Part shown: piece by piece, positions 14,397 to 15,165 of the stretch
How the letters are laid out: every line of letters begins with the position of its first letter
How positions within the stretch are numbered: the first letter of the stretch is position 1
DNA from: Phycisphaerae bacterium
Lineage (GTDB): Bacteria; Planctomycetota; Phycisphaerae; UBA1845
Direction: 5' to 3'
Assembly: GCA_028277545.1 (NCBI GenBank)
Contig: JANQGB010000322.1
Location: 1-15,165 of the forward strand
DNA length: 15,165 nt
The notes under the pieces: model-generated
Seen by the model: the letters and a program-made list of their open reading frames with translations, nothing else
The model's database searches: none
What the model was told of the DNA's origin: nothing
Translations under genes and position numbers: made by a program

Positions 14397-14933
14397 ATGA
14401 GAATCGCTATTACCGCTTATGGCCCAACGCTTGAAGCCGATGTGGATCCCAGGTTTGGCCGGTGCACCTATTTCCTGATCGTCGACCCGGACACACTGGA
14501 CTTCGAGGCTGTCGAGAATGCGAACGCCTCACTCGGGCAGGGCGCCGGCATCCAGTCCGCGCAGACCCTGGCCGGCCTGGGTGTGGAAGCAGTGCTCACC
14601 GGCAACTGTGGTCCAAATGCACACGAGACACTAGCAGCAGCCGGCATCGAGGTAATGCTCGGCCGCTCGGGGAGCGTGATGCAGGCGATAGGTGACTACA
14701 AAGCGGGACACTTGACTGCCGCGAGCGAGCCGAACGTAAGCGGCCACTCGGGTAGGACCGCGCATCGCACGCCCGAAGCGGAACCATCCACGCAGTTCGG
14801 CCAAGCTGCAGAAGGACGCCCGCCCGGACGACAGGCCATGCAAGGGGGCATGGGGCGTGGCGGTGGCAGGGGGCAAGGCGGGCGCGGCAGGGGCATGGGC
14901 CGGGGCCGCGGCAGAGGTGGCGGCGCGGCTTAG
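14397..14933 (+). CDS. NifX/NifB-family protein with Gly/Arg-rich tail
   Basis: A 178-residue protein. Residues 1-105 are a complete dinitrogenase FeMo-cofactor-type domain: MRIAITAYG start, D-P-R-F-G-R-C (17-23), the NANASLGQGAGIQSAQTLAGLGV helix region, V-L-T-G-N-C-G-P-N, and GSVMQAIGDYKAGHL at the end. This matches the metal-cluster-binding fold better than the first NifX-like gene does. Residues about 106-150 are a polar linker. Residues about 150-178 are almost only Gly, Arg, Met, Gln and Ala, a tail seen in some family members and similar in composition to DUF5320 proteins. Start: ATG at 14397 with AAAGGA upstream. A GTG at 14379 would add six residues and overlaps the ribosome site. 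It is likely co-transcribed with the DUF5320 gene. The bound cluster and partner are unknown. Confidence 0.88.
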   Translation: MRIAITAYGPTLEADVDPRFGRCTYFLIVDPDTLDFEAVENANASLGQGAGIQSAQTLAGLGVEAVLTGNCGPNAHETLAAAGIEVMLGRSGSVMQAIGDYKAGHLTAASEPNVSGHSGRTAHRTPEAEPSTQFGQAAEGRPPGRQAMQGGMGRGGGRGQGGRGRGMGRGRGRGGGAA

Positions 14934-14956
14934 CCGGGCCGAGCCGGCGGCGTGAG

Positions 14957-15165
14957 ATGAATAGCGAGCTCAATCAAGCTGGAATCGCGGGAGCGGACAT
15001 GAGACTGCCAGGTGGAGTCACACACGACACTGCTGACACCTCGTCTCCGGATCTGGCGGATGGGCGCCCGGCGGGCATTACCGGCGACGACAGCGTGCCC
15101 GGAGCGGCATGTTGCGGCCAGCCGCGGTTCCGGCTGAGCGACGCGAGTGGAGTTCTGCGGTTCGA
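14957..15165 (+). CDS. Unrecognised protein, 3' end beyond window
   Basis: The frame is open to the right edge, giving about 69 residues from ATG 14957. An in-frame ATG at 14999 has a better ribosome site (GGGAG five bases upstream) and would drop the first 14 residues. The visible part is polar, Asp/Gly/Ala-rich and low in hydrophobic residues, with a Cys-Cys pair in GAACCGQPRFRL. No family is recognised. By position it could be the next gene of the NifX/DUF5320 operon, starting 23 bases after the previous stop. In related clusters that place is often taken by MinD/Mrp-type ATPases, but no Walker motif is visible here, so no such call is made. Confidence 0.5.
   Translation, partial: MNSELNQAGIAGADMRLPGGVTHDTADTSSPDLADGRPAGITGDDSVPGAACCGQPRFRLSDASGVLRF

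Noticed and set aside
13242..14933. Calling the NifX-like genes nitrogen-fixation genes
   Set aside because: No nitrogenase structural or assembly genes are in the window, and this family is widespread in non-fixing anaerobes.

Overview
The window is GC-rich, densely packed DNA. It most likely comes from a planctomycete or a similarly complex anaerobic or facultative bacterium. The reasons are an ECF-type sigma factor directly upstream of a membrane Ser/Thr kinase with TPR repeats, a pairing characteristic of Planctomycetota, and a NifX-like/DUF5320 gene set typical of anaerobes. No species can be named from the sequence. No rRNA, tRNA, CRISPR array, transposase or integrase was seen.

Layout. 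(1) 2-499, plus strand: the 3' end of an unrecognised gene, converging on and overlapping the kinase. (2) 433-3293, minus strand: a sigma-factor gene followed by a Ser/Thr kinase gene. (3) 3294-3864: a gene-free region containing an A/T hairpin. (4) 3865-4728, plus strand: a metallophosphoesterase whose stop codon overlaps that of the next gene. (5) 4721-11006, minus strand: a three-gene operon, glutamate dehydrogenase, then a 580-residue ATP-grasp (PEP-synthase N-domain-like) protein, then a 1064-residue GAF + ATP-grasp + nucleotidyltransferase fusion. (6) 11007-11565: regulatory DNA with a sigma-54 promoter candidate. (7) 11566-12945, minus strand: a sigma-54-dependent activator with a PAS domain. 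(8) 12946-13241: a divergent control region with nested TGCAA palindromes and a second sigma-54 promoter candidate. (9) 13242-15165, plus strand: NifX-like protein, DUF5320 protein, a second NifX-like protein with a Gly/Arg-rich tail, and the start of an unrecognised gene that runs off the window.

The main story is regions 5-9. A single sigma-54 activator sits between two operons, and both have a GG-N10-GC promoter candidate. The two promoters match each other at 13 of 16 positions. The right arm resembles the 'orange protein' (ORP) gene sets of sulfate reducers, in which a sigma-54 regulator controls NifX-like metal-cluster proteins. The left arm joins glutamate dehydrogenase to two ATP-grasp proteins that lack the phosphohistidine and PEP-binding domains of real PEP synthase. 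One of them also carries a nucleotidyltransferase domain. I do not recognise this left-arm combination as a described system, and its function is unknown. Shared regulation of the two arms is inferred from promoter similarity and gene order.
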